Part shown: in pieces, positions 31,307-43,033 of the stretch
Layout of the letters: each line of letters starts with the position of its first letter
Numbering within the stretch: position 1 is the stretch's first letter
NCBI RefSeq assembly: GCF_000519085.1
Contig: NZ_KI912577.1
Location: 684,501-748,500 of the forward strand
Length of the DNA stretch: 64,000 bases
Direction of reading: 5' to 3'
Origin: Methylobacterium sp. 10
Lineage (GTDB): Bacteria; Pseudomonadota; Alphaproteobacteria; Rhizobiales; Beijerinckiaceae
The notes under the pieces: generated by a model
What the model was told of the DNA's origin: nothing
Seen by the model: the letters and a program-made list of their open reading frames with translations, nothing else
The model's database searches: none
Made by a program: the position numbers and the translations under genes

Positions 31307-31342
31307 GCGGCAGCCCACGGGCGAGGGCTGCCGCTTTTCTTT
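31307..31342 (+). terminator. Intrinsic terminator after uppP
   Basis: A perfect 10-bp stem (GCGGCAGCCC with GGGCTGCCGC), an 8-base loop and a TTTTCTTT tail, beginning 19 bases after the uppP stop. It is a textbook rho-independent structure. Confidence 0.85.
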
Positions 31343-31467
31343 GAATCCGCTCCGATTTCTTTGATAACCTGCGCGTGTTGCCCGGCGAGCCTCGCCATGC
31401 GAGGGCTGTCGCCGAGAGCGTCCGGCCACGCGCGGCCGGCGGAAGCGTGCGCCAAGGCCCTGACGAA

Positions 31468-33324
31468 ATGGAAGATCGCCCCCTCGCCGACCTGTTCCCC
31501 ACGCCGACCCGCGAGCGCTGGCTCGGCCTGGTCGAGGGCGTGCTGAAGGGCGGCGATTTCGAGAAGCGGCTGGTCTCGAAGACGGCGGACGGCATCCGGA
31601 TCGAGCCCCTCTACGAGCCGGCCGCCCCGGTGGCGCAGCCCGTGCGGGCACCCGGCCCCTGGCGCATCGCCCAGCGGGTGGACCACCCGGACGCGCAGGC
31701 CGCGCACGGTCTCGCCATGGCCGACCTCGAAGGCGGCGCCGACGCGCTGAACCTCGTCTTCTCGGGCTCCGTCTTCGCACGCGGCTTCGGCCTCGCCGCC
31801 GACGACGTGTCGGCCCTCGACACCGCCCTCTCCGGCGTGATGCTGTCCCTGATCGCGACCCGCCTCGATGCCGGCGGGCCCCGCCTGGTCAAGGCGCTGG
31901 CGGCCCACCGGAACGAAGATCTCGGCGCCCTCGATCTCGATCTCGGCCTCGACCCGATCGGGACGCTCGCCACCACCGGCCGCCTCGACGCGACGATGCC
32001 CGAGATCGGCGCGGCGGTGTCGTCGCTGCTCTCGGAGTTCGACGGGGCGGGCTTCACCGGCCGGGCGATGCTCGCCGACGGGCGCCCCTATCACGAGGCC
32101 GGGGCCAGCGAGGCGGCGGAACTCGCCGCTATCCTCGCCACCGCCGTCGCCTATCTGCGCATGCTGGAAGCCGGCGGACACGACCTCGCCCGCGCCCGCG
32201 ATGCCGTCGCCATCCTGCTCGTGGCCGATGCCGACGAGTTCCTGACCATCGCCAAGTTCCGCGCCATGCGCCGCCTCTGGGCGCGGGTGGAGGCGGCCTG
32301 CGGGCTCGACCCGAAGCCGCTGCGCCTGCATGCCGAGACCGCGTGGCGGATGATGAACCGGAACGACCCGTTCGTGAACATCCTGCGCACCGGCATGGCC
32401 GCCTGCTCGGCGGGGCTCGGCGGCGCCGATTCCGTCACCGTCATCCCCTACACCGCCTCGCTGGGCCTCGCCGACGCCTTCGCCCGGCGCGTCGCCCGCA
32501 ACAGCCAGATCGTCCTCATCGAGGAATCCAACCTCGCCCGCGTCGCCGATCCGGCGGCCGGGGCCGGCGGGTTCGAGGCGCTCACCGAGGAGCTCACCAC
32601 CACGGCCTGGGCCGCCTTCCAGGCGATCGAGCGCGAGGGCGGCATCGTCGCGAGCCTGCAGGCCGGCGCGATCCAGGCCCGGATCGGCGAGACCCGCGCC
32701 ACCCGCGTGAGGAACGTCGCCACGCGCCGCGAACCCCTCACCGGGGCGAGCGAGTTCCCCTTCCTCGCCGAGAAGCCGGTGACAGTCCTCGACCTGCCCG
32801 CCTCAGCGACGCTGGCGCCCGCCTTCGCCCTCGACGGGAGCGGCACGACCACCTGCGAGGCCCTGCCCTCGTCGCGGCTCGCCGAGCCCTACGAGGCGCT
32901 TCGCGACGCTTCCGACGCCCATCTCGCCGAGACCGGACGGCGCCCGCTTGTGTTCCTTGCCAATCTCGGGACGGTCGCCGTCTTCAACGCCCGCTCGACC
33001 TTCGCCGCCAACGCCTTCGCGGCCGGCGGCATCGAGGCGGTGAACGAAGAGGGTTTTTCGGAGAGCGACGCCCTGGCCAGGGCCTTCGCGGAATCCGGCG
33101 CGCGCATCGCCTGCATCTGCTCGTCGGACGCCCTCTACGCCACCCACGCCGCCGCCGCCGCCGAAGCCCTGAAGGCGGCGGGCGCGAGAACCGTGTATCT
33201 CGCGGGCAAGCCGGGCGATCTCGCCGAAGGGCTCGAAGCGGCCGGTGTCGATGCCTATCTGCATGCGGGAGGGGACCTCCTCGCGCTGCTTCAGGCCGCC
33301 TTGGGCGAAGCCACACGAGCGTGA
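31468..33324 (+). CDS. mcmB: Methylmalonyl-CoA mutase small subunit
   Basis: A 618-residue protein from the ATG at 31468. The TIM-barrel mutase domain covers about 20-460 (WRIAQRVDHPD, LHAETAWRMMNRNDPFVN, GGADSVTVIPYTASLG). The C-terminal cobalamin-domain remnant (about 480-615) lacks the DxHxxG cobalamin-binding motif, as expected for the non-catalytic subunit. It pairs with a catalytic large subunit not in this window to convert methylmalonyl-CoA to succinyl-CoA. In Methylobacterium extorquens this step belongs to the ethylmalonyl-CoA pathway that regenerates glyoxylate, and the two subunit genes are unlinked there too. It follows the uppP terminator and so has its own promoter. Confidence 0.93.
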   Translation: MEDRPLADLFPTPTRERWLGLVEGVLKGGDFEKRLVSKTADGIRIEPLYEPAAPVAQPVRAPGPWRIAQRVDHPDAQAAHGLAMADLEGGADALNLVFSGSVFARGFGLAADDVSALDTALSGVMLSLIATRLDAGGPRLVKALAAHRNEDLGALDLDLGLDPIGTLATTGRLDATMPEIGAAVSSLLSEFDGAGFTGRAMLADGRPYHEAGASEAAELAAILATAVAYLRMLEAGGHDLARARDAVAILLVADADEFLTIAKFRAMRRLWARVEAACGLDPKPLRLHAETAWRMMNRNDPFVNILRTGMAACSAGLGGADSVTVIPYTASLGLADAFARRVARNSQIVLIEESNLARVADPAAGAGGFEALTEELTTTAWAAFQAIEREGGIVASLQAGAIQARIGETRATRVRNVATRREPLTGASEFPFLAEKPVTVLDLPASATLAPAFALDGSGTTTCEALPSSRLAEPYEALRDASDAHLAETGRRPLVFLANLGTVAVFNARSTFAANAFAAGGIEAVNEEGFSESDALARAFAESGARIACICSSDALYATHAAAAAEALKAAGARTVYLAGKPGDLAEGLEAAGVDAYLHAGGDLLALLQAALGEATRA

Positions 33325-33389
33325 ATCGCAACCGAGACGCGATCCGGGACGTTCCCAGCTCCGATCACGTCATTGCAGAACGGGCTACG

Positions 33390-33776
33390 ATGCGACGCTT
33401 CCTCCTTGCCGCCGGCTCCCTCGCCCTCCTCTCCGCCTCCTTCGGAACGGCGGAGGCGGCCAAGCGGAAAGTCTCGGTGCCGAACCGCTACGACGGCAAC
33501 TGGAGCATCGAGGTCGTCACCCAGGACGGTCCCTGCGACCGCGCCTATCGCTACGGCGTGCGGATCGCCAAGGGCGAGGCGAGCTATCCCGGCGGGGATT
33601 TCGACATCCGGGGCCGCGTGTCCGGCAACGGTACCGTGCGGGCGACGATCATGCGCGGTTCGGATGGCGCCAACGTTGTCGGCCAGCTCGATCGCGGCGG
33701 CTATGGCAGCGGCACCTGGTCGAGCAGCGGCATGATCCGCTGCTCCGGCCGCTGGAACGCCGAGAAGCGGGGCTGA
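33390..33776 (+). CDS. Small secreted protein of unknown function
   Basis: A 128-residue protein starting at ATG 33390, with a clear signal peptide (RRFLLAAGSLALLSASFG, cut near AEA-AKR). The mature part (about 24-128) is a predicted beta-rich domain with YDGNWSIEVVTQDGPC and GYGSGTWSSSGMIRCSGRW, containing two Cys that may pair. Similar small heme-free extracytoplasmic proteins are common in Methylobacterium and Bradyrhizobium; none has a role I can name. It lies 65 bases after mcmB. Confidence 0.82.
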   Translation: MRRFLLAAGSLALLSASFGTAEAAKRKVSVPNRYDGNWSIEVVTQDGPCDRAYRYGVRIAKGEASYPGGDFDIRGRVSGNGTVRATIMRGSDGANVVGQLDRGGYGSGTWSSSGMIRCSGRWNAEKRG

Positions 33777-33812
33777 TCCGGCCCCTGTGATCGGCCGGGC
33801 ACAGTCGGCTCA

Positions 33813-33836
33813 CGAAATCTCGCGCTGAAGATTTCG
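33813..33836. repeat. Short perfect inverted repeat
   Basis: CGAAATCT and AGATTTCG pair over 8 bp with an 8-base loop, 36 bases after the small secreted gene. No T-run follows. It could be a weak terminator or a binding site. Confidence 0.3.
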
Positions 33837-33921
33837 CGGGCCGAAATGCCCTGTTCCGGTCCAATTCTTGGATGAATACTTGGGGCGAATCGGGTTCGAT
33901 CGACTTCGAGGTTTGCGCGCG

Positions 33922-34350
33922 ATGAAAGCTCGGCTGCTTGGCGCTCTCTTGATCGGTGTGGCGACGGCGGGTACCGCCGACGCCGCTCCCCGCACCCCCG
34001 GCCACGCCCATGCGGCGATGGCGCCGCTGGAGCGCGCGGCCACGGATTGCTTCGCCGAGACGGTGATGGCCAACCCGGCGGCCATGCGGCACGCCCGGGC
34101 GGGCCGCTGGTACGAGGCCGCCGGAATCATCGGTTTCCTGTGCCGCCCCGAGGTGGACGCGATGATCCGCACCCACGACCGCCTCTTCGGTCCCGGCACC
34201 GGCGAGCGCTACTTCAAGGCCGCCTATACCCGCCATCTCGGCGGCGAACTCGCCGTCCGCCTCCAGCCGATGCTGGAACGCATGGCGGTGGCGACCGCCG
34301 AACCGCCCGCCGAGAAGGCCACCGAAGAGGCGGTCGACACGGCGCGGTAG
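33922..34350 (+). CDS. Secreted helical protein of unknown function
   Basis: A 142-residue protein from the ATG at 33922, with a signal peptide (RLLGALLIGVATAGTADA, about 4-21) and a mature all-helical region holding two Cys (in TDCFAETVM and FLCRPEVD). No domain was recognised. A longer in-frame start at 33868 is less likely because it would bury the signal peptide. It is convergent with the restriction-modification gene, with only 2 bases between stops. Confidence 0.78.
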   Translation: MKARLLGALLIGVATAGTADAAPRTPGHAHAAMAPLERAATDCFAETVMANPAAMRHARAGRWYEAAGIIGFLCRPEVDAMIRTHDRLFGPGTGERYFKAAYTRHLGGELAVRLQPMLERMAVATAEPPAEKATEEAVDTAR

Positions 34351-34352
34351 GC

Positions 34353-37300
34353 TCACGCGTCGACGGTCTCCGCCTCCTCGGGGACGGGACGGGCTGCATC
34401 GTCCGGCGAGACGAGGTCTGGCAAGGCGCTGTCCGGCAAGGCGAGGCGCGGATCCGGCCCGAGAAGCGTCTCCACCAGGGCATCGATGCGGGCCGACACG
34501 CCCTCCTCCCGCAGGGCCTCCCGCACCAGGGCCCGCGCCTTCTGGAACGCGGCCTCCGCGGGCAGCGCCACGGAGGCCGCGACTGCCTCCGCCACCGCGC
34601 CTTCCGCCGCGAGGCGGGCATGGACCGCCTCGCGCGGGTCGAAGCGGGGGATGGGTAGCGTGAACATCAGCTTGTCGAAATCCCGCGCGCCCTGTTCACC
34701 CCGACTCTGCAGATGGGCGATGCGGATACGGACCGCTTCGCTGTTGAGGATGGCGACGAGGAAGCGGGCTTCGCCGTCGGACGGAACGTCCGCCCAGTAC
34801 AGCTTGTGGTCGATGATCCCCCGGTGATCCCTGACGATACAGGCCGCAGGCCATTTTCCGGCTTTGGCGAAGACGACACGCTGATGCGCGACGGGGATCT
34901 GGCTTGATAGCTTGCCGTAATGGTCGAATTGCTGCTTGAGCGAAACCTTCTCGGAGCCGAGCTCGGCCCATAACCGCTCGGCCTCCGCGAGCCATTTGGC
35001 CAAGCCCGGGAAATGACCTGCAGCCTGTACCGAGGACAGGACCGTTCCTCCGGCAGCGGCCGGAACGATACCCTCCGCCGCGGCCAGGACGCGGAAAGGG
35101 GCGATGGACTCGCCAAGATAGACGGGGCGCAGGAACGACGACTCGATCGAGCCCCGGAGCCCGGTGACGTTCTTCCACTCGCCCTTGCGCTCACGCTCCT
35201 CGCTGCAGACGATGGGCGAACTCGGGCTGACGCCGATCTTGCTGCCGCGAACGCGCGTCACCAAACACAGGATGCGCGGGTAGAGGGTCGCGCCGTTCCG
35301 GAACACGCCACGATAGGGCGAGACGGCCTCGAAGTTCGTAGGGATCGGCGCGTCGGCCTGTTGCTGGCGCAGGCAGCGATCCGCTACCTCCTCGGGCACG
35401 TCCTTCTTGCCGAGGAACCCGGTAAAGGCGGTGACCCGTCGGGGCGTTGGCTGCGCCTCCCCCGCGGTGACGTCGGCGAACAGGACGCAGGTGGGCACCC
35501 TGAACAGCGGCGAGACGGCCTGGTTGTCGAGCATCCAGGCTTCAAAGAACGCGACCCGGACGCCCGTCCAGTCCCCGGTGCGGAAGGCGCGGAACTGGCC
35601 CCGGCTCATGGCGGCGAGCGGCAGCACCATGGCGACGCGTCCGCCGGGCCGGTCGCCCTCCGGCGGCCGGACATAGAGTTCCGCCGCCCGCGCGAAGAAC
35701 AGCCCCGACAGGTCGGTCTGCGTCACCAGCCGCGCCTCGTCGGGGCCGACCCAGATGCCGAGGCGGCGCGCGGTGTCGCGGAACAGCGCCTGCAGGGCGG
35801 GAGCCATGAAGCGGTAGGACAGCCAGGGCGGGTTGCCGATGACGACGTCGACCCTGGCGCCGTCCGACAGGGCGACCGGACGGCTGAGGTTGCGGGCGAA
35901 GAAGCCCCAGACATGGTCGCGTCCGGCCCAGCGCAGGCGGTCGTAGATCGTGAAGGTGGTGATCAAGGTCGGGTGCTGATCGGCCGGGACGCCGAGGCCC
36001 GCGAGCCCGCGCGCGAAGACCTCGGCCGTGCGCCCGGCCTCGCTGGCATCGTGCATGGCGGTGACGACGCGGTCGAACAGAGGCGGATCGGCGCAGAGGC
36101 CGAGGGGGAAGCGCAGGGTCGGCGCGCCCTTGCGGCCCTCGCGGGAGTCGCGCGGCACCTCGACCACGAGGTCGCTCTCGAACGCGTCGCGCTTGACGTT
36201 CCATTGCAGCGCATCGCCGAGATAGACCGGCAGGGAGATGTCGCCGCCGCGCCCCGGCAGGGCATCGCCCAGGGCGAGGAGATAGGTGACGCGGGCGAAG
36301 ATGACGGCGACGGGGTGGACGTCCAGCCCCGTGACGGAGGCGCAGCAGCGCGACGCGATCTCGTCGAGGGGCACCCCTGCCGCCATCAGGGCCTCGCGCT
36401 TGAGGCGCACGGCGTGGAACAGGAAGCTGCCCGAGCCGCAGGCGGGATCGAGGCAGGTCTGCTCGGCCGGGCGGTCGACGGCACGCCGCACCACCTTCCG
36501 GGCGAGCCAGTCGGGCGTGTAATACTCGCCGAGATCGTGCCGCTGCGCCGGATCGATGAGGGATTCGTAGAGCACCTTGAGAAGGTCGACATCGACGCTG
36601 CCGAGATCGAACCGGGCGGCATGGGCGGCGAGACCGGCGACGATGGCCTCCCCGCCCGGCGCCTGGATCACCCAGCCGAAGAAATCGGTCTCGACCGCGC
36701 CGTGGACCCCCGCCTCGTGGAAGGCGCGCCCCGAGAGCAGATCCTCGGGCGAGCGGCCGGTGGCGCCCATGGTTCCGGCGGCGATCGCCTTGGCCAGGAT
36801 GACGAGGTAGGTGTGCTGGAGCCACAGCGTGTCGTCGTCGATGGCCTTGCCGTAGACGAAGCCGAGATGGCGCGACCAGAGCTGGCGCTTCAGCACCGCC
36901 TCGGGGTCGGCGGCCAGCGCCTCCCAGGCCTTGGCGAGGAGGCCGAGGGTCCGCGCGAAGGCGGCGCTCTGGCGGCCGAGTTCGTTGGTGATCCCGGGCG
37001 CATCCGCCGGCAGCCAATCGAGGACGGCGACGACCCCTTCGAGCCAGGCTGTGAGGCCACGGGCATCGGCCAGCTTCACCTCGTGCTCGGTGAGCCGCAC
37101 CAGGGCGCCGTCCCGCATCTCGTAGGCGGTGAAGGTGGCGCCGTCGGTGGCGAGCCCGACGTAGCGCTGGCCCGTGGCGCCCTCCCGTTCCGGCAGGTAG
37201 CGCGTGAGCTGCGCCTCGGCGTCCCTGGCCTCCCGGCGCAGGTCCGACTTGATCTCGATGATGGTCCGGCCGAGCAGGGCATCCAGGCGCCCTCTAACCT

Positions 37301-37451
37301 CAGGTATCTTTCTCTCGAAGAAGATCCGCTCGCTCTTGGCGCCCAGGGCCTCGATCAGCAGGCGATAAATCAGCGCCCTGACCTTCTCATGTCCCGGACG
37401 AATCGAGAGTTCCGCGATCATCGCAGTCAGAGCGTCGTCATGGATCGGCAT
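34353..37451 (-). CDS. Single-chain nuclease and adenine methyltransferase (type IIG-like)
   Basis: A 1032-residue protein. The N-terminal part carries a PD-(D/E)xK-like signature: Asp57 in GRLDALLG and Glu66-Ile-Lys68 in TIIEIK. A helical connector follows (about 140-300). The methyltransferase domain has motif I DPACGSGSF (335-343) and motif IV IGNPPWLSY (538-546), which is the N6-adenine type. The C-terminal part (about 700-1000) is a probable target-recognition region. This is the layout of Eco57I/type IIG enzymes and of BREX PglX-like proteins. No separate nuclease, specificity subunit or BREX gene lies nearby, so a self-contained restriction-modification function is inferred. Its start is divergent from a chemoreceptor gene. 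Confidence 0.9.
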   Translation of the reverse strand: MPIHDDALTAMIAELSIRPGHEKVRALIYRLLIEALGAKSERIFFERKIPEVRGRLDALLGRTIIEIKSDLRREARDAEAQLTRYLPEREGATGQRYVGLATDGATFTAYEMRDGALVRLTEHEVKLADARGLTAWLEGVVAVLDWLPADAPGITNELGRQSAAFARTLGLLAKAWEALAADPEAVLKRQLWSRHLGFVYGKAIDDDTLWLQHTYLVILAKAIAAGTMGATGRSPEDLLSGRAFHEAGVHGAVETDFFGWVIQAPGGEAIVAGLAAHAARFDLGSVDVDLLKVLYESLIDPAQRHDLGEYYTPDWLARKVVRRAVDRPAEQTCLDPACGSGSFLFHAVRLKREALMAAGVPLDEIASRCCASVTGLDVHPVAVIFARVTYLLALGDALPGRGGDISLPVYLGDALQWNVKRDAFESDLVVEVPRDSREGRKGAPTLRFPLGLCADPPLFDRVVTAMHDASEAGRTAEVFARGLAGLGVPADQHPTLITTFTIYDRLRWAGRDHVWGFFARNLSRPVALSDGARVDVVIGNPPWLSYRFMAPALQALFRDTARRLGIWVGPDEARLVTQTDLSGLFFARAAELYVRPPEGDRPGGRVAMVLPLAAMSRGQFRAFRTGDWTGVRVAFFEAWMLDNQAVSPLFRVPTCVLFADVTAGEAQPTPRRVTAFTGFLGKKDVPEEVADRCLRQQQADAPIPTNFEAVSPYRGVFRNGATLYPRILCLVTRVRGSKIGVSPSSPIVCSEERERKGEWKNVTGLRGSIESSFLRPVYLGESIAPFRVLAAAEGIVPAAAGGTVLSSVQAAGHFPGLAKWLAEAERLWAELGSEKVSLKQQFDHYGKLSSQIPVAHQRVVFAKAGKWPAACIVRDHRGIIDHKLYWADVPSDGEARFLVAILNSEAVRIRIAHLQSRGEQGARDFDKLMFTLPIPRFDPREAVHARLAAEGAVAEAVAASVALPAEAAFQKARALVREALREEGVSARIDALVETLLGPDPRLALPDSALPDLVSPDDAARPVPEEAETVDA

Positions 37452-37604
37452 CGGCAGCCCTCACGTGAGGTTGCGGACTATATATACCTGAGGTTGCCTA
37501 TCAAGGAGCGATTCGGTTCGTCCGCGGGAGCCTGTGCAAAAGCGCGGCGGAGGCGGGTGCCCCCTCCCCCCGCGACGGCCGGCATCCATCCGCCATGTCG
37601 GGAA

Positions 37605-37665
37605 GGGCGAGGCCATGAAAGGGCCAAGCCATGAGGGGGCCAAGCCATGAGGAGGGCAAGACATG
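37605..37665 (+). repeat. Tandem 16-17 base repeats carrying start-codon-like units
   Basis: Three full units and one partial unit (37605-37620, 37621-37636, 37637-37653, 37654-37665) share the pattern GGGC-N-AG-N-CATG. Each unit holds a G-rich run a few bases before an ATG. The last ATG (37663) is the start of the chemoreceptor. The earlier ATGs at 37615, 37631 and 37647 open other short frames. Confidence 0.75.
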
Positions 37666-39285
37666 CCGGCTCAAGAAACGCGCAGCTCTGGTGACAATTT
37701 GCGCAGGACACGGGCCTCGTTCGAAGCTTTGATCAAGGAGTGTCGGGCTACATCCAGCGTTGTCGAAGCAATGCGCGAAGACTTGGTTCTTAGGCATGGG
37801 CTAGACGAACTGACGTCGGGGCCATTTCTGCGCGAGGGATCGGTGAACAAGTCATTGAGCACTGGATGGCTCGGACGATGGAAGTCTCGCCCGACCGAGG
37901 CAGGCGAAGCCCCATCGCCCGCGCTCTCGCACGACCTCGGCGCGGTCCTCGCCTTCCTGAACGCGATCGCGCGGGCCTGTGCCGAGGCGCCGACGCCCGA
38001 GGCCGCCACCACGGAATGCCTCGCCGAAACCGGCCGGTTCACCGGCTGGCCGATCGCCCATGCCTATCGCCTGCTGCCCGACGGCAGCGGCAGGATGACG
38101 TCGATGAAGGCGTGGTACCTCGCCGCGTGCGGTGAGGGTCACCACACCGAAGCCTTCGTCGTCGCCTCCGAGGGGGCCGTCTTCGCCCCAGGACAGGGTC
38201 TCGTCGGACGTGTCTGCGCCGAGGGACGGGCGGTCTCCTGCGAGGACGTGACGGTCCTGCCCGGCTTCGTCCGCGCGGCGACGGCGCGGGAGAACGGGGT
38301 GCGCGGCTGCTTCATGTTTCCGGTCCGCATCGGCGGCGACGTGGAGATCGTGCTGGAATTCTTCTCCCGCGAGAGGGCCGAGCTGAACGACGCGCTCCTC
38401 GAACTCATGGTCTACGTGGCCGACCGCCTCGCCATCACGGTGACCGAGCATGCGCAGCGAGCCCGTGTCCGCACGCTGATGGCGTCCCTGGGCGGCATCG
38501 CCTCCGGGCTTGCGGACACCACCATGCAGGTCGAGGCGGGGGCCCGCACGGTCTTGGCGGTGGCCGAGACCGTGGACGAGAGCCGGGGCCGTGTGGACCG
38601 GGCGAACCTCGCCGCCTCCCGCGACATCGACGCGGTCTCGGATTCCGCCCACGGCCTCGTCGTGCTCTCCCGCGAGGCGAGCGCCCATGCGGAACGGGTC
38701 GAGACCATCGCGGACAGGACCACCGGGCTCCTCGCCGGGGCGGTGGACGTCTTCTCGGAGCTACAGGAGAGGATCGCCGGAATCGGGCGGATCAGCGACC
38801 TCATCGGCACCATCGCGGCCCAGACCAATCTCCTCGCCCTCAACGCGACCATCGAGGCGGCCCGCGCAGGCGCCGCCGGGCGCGGCTTCGCGGTGGTGGC
38901 CGGGGAGGTCAAGGACCTGTCGAACCGGGTGAGCGCGGCGACGGCCGAGATCGCGCAGCAGATCGGGCGGTTGAAGGACGTGGCCGCCCAGTCCACCGCC
39001 TCCCTCGCCTCGGTGAGGGCCGAGATGGAAACCGTGCAGAGCACGGCCGCCGACATCTCCCGCGTCAGCGCCTCTCACCAGGACGCCGCCGGCACGATCG
39101 CCGGGGGCGTGGCACGGGTGCAGACGACGATCCTCGAAGCGACCCGCCATCTCGACGCCCTGCGCGCCACCACCGAGGAAGCGCTCGCCTCGTCCCAGGC
39201 GCTGGGCGAGACCTCCGGGCACCTGCGCGACCAGGGCCGCGACCTCGGCGAGGCCACGCGGCTCCTGGCGGTGTCGGCCCGTTGA
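37663..39285 (+). CDS. Soluble GAF-domain methyl-accepting chemotaxis protein
   Basis: A 540-residue protein without membrane helices. A variable N-terminus (1-85) is followed by a GAF domain (about 90-250; [56 protein letters not shown]) and a receptor signalling domain (about 265-540) with [20 protein letters not shown] at its tip. It probably senses a cytoplasmic cue and signals to CheA. The start at 37663 sits at the end of a repeat array that duplicates the initiation region. An in-frame start later in the protein is possible. Confidence 0.92.
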   Translation: MPAQETRSSGDNLRRTRASFEALIKECRATSSVVEAMREDLVLRHGLDELTSGPFLREGSVNKSLSTGWLGRWKSRPTEAGEAPSPALSHDLGAVLAFLNAIARACAEAPTPEAATTECLAETGRFTGWPIAHAYRLLPDGSGRMTSMKAWYLAACGEGHHTEAFVVASEGAVFAPGQGLVGRVCAEGRAVSCEDVTVLPGFVRAATARENGVRGCFMFPVRIGGDVEIVLEFFSRERAELNDALLELMVYVADRLAITVTEHAQRARVRTLMASLGGIASGLADTTMQVEAGARTVLAVAETVDESRGRVDRANLAASRDIDAVSDSAHGLVVLSREASAHAERVETIADRTTGLLAGAVDVFSELQERIAGIGRISDLIGTIAAQTNLLALNATIEAARAGAAGRGFAVVAGEVKDLSNRVSAATAEIAQQIGRLKDVAAQSTASLASVRAEMETVQSTAADISRVSASHQDAAGTIAGGVARVQTTILEATRHLDALRATTEEALASSQALGETSGHLRDQGRDLGEATRLLAVSAR

Positions 39286-39385
39286 CCGCGCGTCGTGTCC
39301 CGAACGCCGTCACGTTCCGGACTCGCGATCCGATGGGCCAATCCGATGGGCTCGGTTATCGGCGAAGCGGGGTGGTGCGCACCCT

Positions 39386-40921
39386 TCAGGCGCCGGCCAG
39401 ACGAAAGCTGGCCTGGCGCCGGTCCGCCACGCCGCGACGCCGCTCGACGAAGCGGGTCTGGTTGCGGCCGTTGGCCTTGGCCTCGTAGAGCGCGGCGTCC
39501 GCGAGACTGTACAGGTCCGACGGCGTGAGGGGGTCGGCTCCCGGCGCGCCCATGGTCGCGACGCCGATGCTCACCGTGACCGATCCGGCCTCGATCCGCG
39601 TCGACTCCACCGACAGGAGCGCCACCCGGGCATGAACCCTCTCGGCGATGCGCAGGGCCTCCGCCTCGTCGCCGTCCTGGATCAGGATCGCGAATTCCTC
39701 GCCGCCCACTCGGCAGACGATGTCGGCGGGACGTTGGATGCTGCCCAGCAGGCACTGGGCGAGGCCGCGCAACACGTCGTCACCCACCGCATGTCCATAC
39801 AGGTCGTTATAGCGCTTGAAGTGATCGGCATCGATGACCAGCAGCGCGAAGGGGCGGGCCGCATCGCCCCGCAGGGTGGTCAGGGCCTCCTCGAACCGGC
39901 GGCGGTTCGGCAGGCCGGTCAACGCATCGGTGAGCGACTGCCGGGCGAGTTCGACCTGCATCGCGCTGCGCCGCTCCAACTCCCGTCCGAACAGCAGCGA
40001 GAGGCAGACGGTCAGGCCGCAGAGCGCCACCACGATGGCGGTGATGACGATGGCCTTCGCGCGCCATTCGGCCTCGATCTCCTCCACGGCCAGGGCGACG
40101 TTGAGGATCAGCGGCAGGGCGCCGATCTGCGTGAAGGCATAGTGCCGCTCCACCGCGTCCAGGCTGGAGGTTCCGACGAAGCTGCCGCTGCCCTCGCTGA
40201 GGAACCGCTTGAAATTGGGCGCTCCGGCAACGTTCACCCCGCCATCGCCGCCCTGGCTCGGGTAGCGCATGATGCGCGTACCATCGTGCAGGAACAGGTT
40301 GATCGCGCCGTCGCGCCCGAGGCCGATGCGGTCGAACAGCCGCGTGAAGTACGACAGCTTCAGGGTCCCCAGGACCACCCCGCCGAACGACCCGTCGGGC
40401 TTGTCGACGCGTCGGCTCAGCACCATGACGCGTGCGCCCGTGAGACGCGACATCAGCGGCTGGCTGATCAGGAGGCCACGGTCGCCCTGGCCCTTGTGGG
40501 CCTGGAAATAGTCGCGGTCGAAATTGTTGGTGTGGCGCGCCGGGATGGCATGGCCGTCGAGAATGCTGTCGCCTTTCTCGTCGAGGACGAGGATCACGCC
40601 CATGTCCCGGGCCGAGATCGCCCGGTCGAACAGGATCAACTGGCGCAGGTCCGGCGACAGATTGTTGATCGCGGGGAGTTTCAGGTTTTCGGTGACGCCC
40701 TGCAGCGACAGATCGATGATCTCGATGTTGCGGGCGATGTCGCGTTCGATGACTTGGAGGAGGTTCCGCGAGGTCTGTTCGGCCTTCTCCCAGGCGTCCT
40801 TGCGCAGGTCGAGCAGCATGATAGCCGACACCACGAGCATGCCGACCGGCGCCAGGATTCCGAACACGATCCAGGTGCGAGCCGAGCGGAACCTGCGAGC
40901 GAATGGACGCGGCAGGATCAT
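39386..40921 (-). CDS. Membrane Cache-domain diguanylate cyclase
   Basis: About 511 residues from the ATG at 40919-40921, which has GGAGG about 8 bases upstream; an in-frame ATG at 40942 is an alternative. Two membrane helices (about 17-40 and 287-308) flank a periplasmic Cache-type sensor region (with FDRDYFQAHKG and GARVMVLSRRVDKPDGSFGG). The GGDEF domain follows, with CRVGGEEFAIL intact and an RPAD product-inhibition site just before it. It makes cyclic-di-GMP in response to an outside signal. It is convergent with the GAF chemoreceptor, 100 bases apart. Confidence 0.95.
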   Translation of the reverse strand: MILPRPFARRFRSARTWIVFGILAPVGMLVVSAIMLLDLRKDAWEKAEQTSRNLLQVIERDIARNIEIIDLSLQGVTENLKLPAINNLSPDLRQLILFDRAISARDMGVILVLDEKGDSILDGHAIPARHTNNFDRDYFQAHKGQGDRGLLISQPLMSRLTGARVMVLSRRVDKPDGSFGGVVLGTLKLSYFTRLFDRIGLGRDGAINLFLHDGTRIMRYPSQGGDGGVNVAGAPNFKRFLSEGSGSFVGTSSLDAVERHYAFTQIGALPLILNVALAVEEIEAEWRAKAIVITAIVVALCGLTVCLSLLFGRELERRSAMQVELARQSLTDALTGLPNRRRFEEALTTLRGDAARPFALLVIDADHFKRYNDLYGHAVGDDVLRGLAQCLLGSIQRPADIVCRVGGEEFAILIQDGDEAEALRIAERVHARVALLSVESTRIEAGSVTVSIGVATMGAPGADPLTPSDLYSLADAALYEAKANGRNQTRFVERRRGVADRRQASFRLAGA

Positions 40922-41090
40922 CGGTACCCCCTCCCAGGTCACCCGAAGGTACCTGGTTCAGACCATGTCACCCGCCTCTCCAGCCAGGACACAGCGTGCC
41001 GCAGCGTCTAAGCCACAGGCCTTAAGGCATGGTTAAACGCGCCGAATCACAACCGGAGGTGGAGACGGAGGCTCCCGCTACGGTTCCTTT

Positions 41091-42896
<1,806 letters not shown>

Positions 42897-43033
42897 CGAG
42901 GGGTCTGTCTCCGGCGCGGTCGCGGTCCGTCGGCGTAAGGACGGGCCCGGCGCACGGCTTTTCGGTGTGTGGACGCGCGTCGGGAGATAGCAGTGCGGCA
43001 CCGGCACGCCAAGCGGAGCCGCATCCGCACGTG

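Noticed and set aside
37611..37662. Upstream ATGs at 37615, 37631 and 37647 as separate short genes
   Set aside because: They are out of frame or stop within a few codons and are copies of the repeated start unit.
39330..39356. A short ATCCGATGGGC direct repeat between the GAF chemoreceptor and the cyclase
   Set aside because: Only two 11-base copies; too short to be meaningful.
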